A DNA stretch of 6,364 bases from CAYOSU01 sp964406735 (GTDB taxonomy: Bacteria > Bacillota > Clostridia > Christensenellales > CAMQZB01): positions 1-6,364 of the forward strand of contig CAYOSU010000027.1 in NCBI GenBank assembly GCA_964406735.1. The letters are read 5' to 3'. Below are positions 5,005 to 6,364 of this stretch, piece after piece; positions within the stretch are counted from its first letter, which is position 1; the number at the start of each line of letters is the position of its first letter. The notes below the pieces were generated by a model. It worked only from the letters and a program-made list of their open reading frames with translations. It was not told the origin of the DNA and ran no database searches. The translations under genes were made by a program, and so were the position numbers.

Positions 5005-6264
5005 ATGGCAGACAGGGTGATACTTCACGTTGATCTGAATAATTTTTACGCATCGGTCGAGTGCATCGGACACCCGGAGCTTTTGCTGCGCCCTCTCGCC
5101 GTCTGCGGAGACCCCGAAAACAGGCACGGCATCGTGCTTGCCAAAAATCAGCTCGCTAAGTCGCTCGGCGTAAAAACCGGCGAGACCGTCCGTGAGGCGC
5201 AGAGAAAATGCGGAGGAAATCTTCTTACCGTGCCGCCACACTTCAACAAATACGTTTATTACAGCAAGAAGGTCAGGGAGATATATTATTCCTTTACCGA
5301 CGAGATAGAAACATTCGGCTTGGACGAGTGCTGGCTGGACGTTACGGGCTCGCAAAAGCTGTTCGGGAGCGGCAAGGAGATAGCCGACAAGATCCGAGAA
5401 AAAGTCAAGTCCGAGCTTGACCTCACCGTCTCAGTCGGCGTGTCGTTCACAAAGGTTTTCGCAAAGCTTGGGTCGGATATGAAAAAGCCCGACGCTACGA
5501 CGGTCATATCGAGGGAGAATTTTAAGCAGCTCGTCTGGCCTTTGCCCGCAGAAGAAATGCTGTTTATCGGCAGGAAGACTATCGAGAAGCTGCACCTTAT
5601 CAATATATTCACTATCGGGGACCTGGCAAACGCCGACACAGAGGTGTTGAAGCAAAAATTCGGCGTTGTGGGCCTCAGAATGCAAAAGGACGCTCGTGGA
5701 ATCGAGGAAGGCAGAGTGCTGAAATACGACGAAAAAACGCCCGTAAAGAGCGTTGGAAACGGTATTACGACGAAGCGTGATATGGTAAACGACGACGACG
5801 TAAGGACGGTCATTTCGTATCTTGCGGACACCGTCGCAACGAGGCTTCGCTCATACGGGCTTGCAGCAAGCGGCGTTGCGATAGCTATTCGGGACTGCGG
5901 TCTTTCGGGGTTCATCAGGCAAACGGCTCTCCCTTACCCTACGAGCTCCGCTGACGAGATCGGCAAGGAGTGCTTCGAGCTTTTTAAGAAAAACTACGAC
6001 CTTGCGACGGAAAAGCCGATTCGTACGCTGACAGTTTCGACCTTTAACCTCATGTCGGGCGGCGATCTTTTTCAGCCGTCGCTCTTTTTCGACGACCGCA
6101 TCGACGAGGAGAAAAGCCTGGGCAGTGCGGTGGACAAGATACGTGAAAAGTTCGGCGGTACAGCCATAAGCAAGGCGTCGATGCTGAGCTCTTCAGACCT
6201 TTTGGGGACTGTTACGAAGGAAGACGACGATATGCTACCGTTCCAACGTGGAAATCGGGAGTGA
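5005..6264 (+). CDS. dinB: DNA polymerase IV (Y-family translesion polymerase)
   Basis: This intact 419-residue enzyme copies damaged or distorted template DNA without proofreading. The palm begins with HVDLNNFYASVE, which contains the metal ligand Asp10 and the likely steric-gate Tyr15. The second catalytic acidic pair is Asp107-Glu108 in FGLDECWLDVTG. The palm/finger motif SVGVSFTKVFAKLGSD follows at 142-158. The thumb, with a helix-hairpin-helix-like segment, covers about 175-235, and the little-finger domain starts near KSVGNG (248-253). A beta-clamp-binding motif, QPSLF, is at 357-361. About 55 residues follow it, ending in an acidic, polar tail. The N-terminal wording (RHGIVLAKN, FGLDECWLDVTG) is that commonly seen in Clostridia DinB. 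The start has a GAGGT site 5 nt upstream. The gene seems to be transcribed alone, between its leader and a strong terminator. Confidence 0.96.
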   Translation: MADRVILHVDLNNFYASVECIGHPELLLRPLAVCGDPENRHGIVLAKNQLAKSLGVKTGETVREAQRKCGGNLLTVPPHFNKYVYYSKKVREIYYSFTDEIETFGLDECWLDVTGSQKLFGSGKEIADKIREKVKSELDLTVSVGVSFTKVFAKLGSDMKKPDATTVISRENFKQLVWPLPAEEMLFIGRKTIEKLHLINIFTIGDLANADTEVLKQKFGVVGLRMQKDARGIEEGRVLKYDEKTPVKSVGNGITTKRDMVNDDDVRTVISYLADTVATRLRSYGLAASGVAIAIRDCGLSGFIRQTALPYPTSSADEIGKECFELFKKNYDLATEKPIRTLTVSTFNLMSGGDLFQPSLFFDDRIDEEKSLGSAVDKIREKFGGTAISKASMLSSSDLLGTVTKEDDDMLPFQRGNRE

Positions 6265-6285
6265 AAGTTAAGAGTTTTATTAAAC

Positions 6286-6315
6286 AAAAAAGGACGAAGC
6301 GGTTCGTCCTTTTTT
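6286..6315 (+). terminator. Intrinsic terminator of dinB, probably bidirectional
   Basis: GGACGAA-GCGG-TTCGTCC forms a perfect 7-bp stem with a 4-nt loop. It is preceded by six A and followed by six T (6310-6315), 21 nt after the dinB stop. The A/T flanks extend the stem and make it work in either direction, so it may also end a convergent gene to the right of the window. Confidence 0.92.
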
Positions 6316-6317
6316 CA

Positions 6318-6364
6318 TTATTAATTTGATTTATCTCGTTACTAATTTGCTTTATTTCGTTATT
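6318..6364. repeat. 21-bp tandem repeat, cut by window edge
   Basis: Two adjacent 21-bp units (6318-6338 and 6339-6359) match at 18 of 21 positions, and the first five bases of a third unit (ttatt) follow before the window ends. The unit is TTAyTAATTTGmTTTATyTCG. Read on the minus strand in one frame, each unit gives a seven-residue block of the type NEI(K/N)QI(S/N), a heptad compatible with a coiled coil. The array could therefore be the end of a convergent gene or a non-coding AT-rich repeat. Confidence 0.6.

Noticed and set aside
5286..5915. Minus-strand open frame of 209 codons inside dinB
   Set aside because: It is antisense to conserved polymerase motifs and has a Ser/Thr/Pro-rich composition typical of a shadow frame.

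Overview
The window looks like chromosomal DNA of an anaerobic Gram-positive bacterium, most likely an uncultured member of the Clostridia. The grounds are clear AAGGAG- and AAGGTG-type ribosome binding sites, Gram-positive style lipoprotein signal peptides, moderate GC content, a DinB polymerase whose N-terminal motifs are those common in Clostridia, and a compact hairpin terminator with a U tract. The placement is inferred from these features only.

Layout. Positions 1-4338 carry four genes on the minus strand, in transcription order: a 91-residue charged helical protein (4338-4063), a subtilisin-family (S8) serine peptidase with no signal peptide (4061-3012), a 374-residue lipoprotein of beta-type composition (2859-1735), and a second lipoprotein with two fibronectin-III-like segments followed by about nine GLUG-type repeats (from 1742, running off the left edge at 1). 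The first pair is separated by 1 nt and the last pair overlaps by 8 nt, so each pair is probably translationally coupled. A strong sigma-A-like promoter at 2941-2969, between the peptidase and the first lipoprotein, suggests that the two lipoprotein genes can be transcribed separately.

A 75-nt gap with possible divergent promoters separates this block from a plus-strand gene for a 125-residue leucine-rich protein of unknown function (4414-4791). A non-coding leader of about 140-210 nt then precedes dinB (5005-6264). It holds an extended -10 promoter and several competing inverted repeats. DinB is an intact Y-family translesion polymerase with its catalytic acidic residues and a beta-clamp-binding motif. 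A strong, probably bidirectional terminator (6286-6315) follows, and then a 21-bp tandem repeat that runs off the right edge.

How the genes fit together. The two lipoproteins are probably membrane-anchored surface proteins made from one mRNA. The peptidase and its small partner form a second coupled pair. No functional link between the two pairs, or between either pair and dinB, can be shown from the sequence. No known defence, toxin-antitoxin, CRISPR or mobile-element signature was found. The least explained parts are the peptidase with its small partner, the two small unknown proteins, and the dinB leader.
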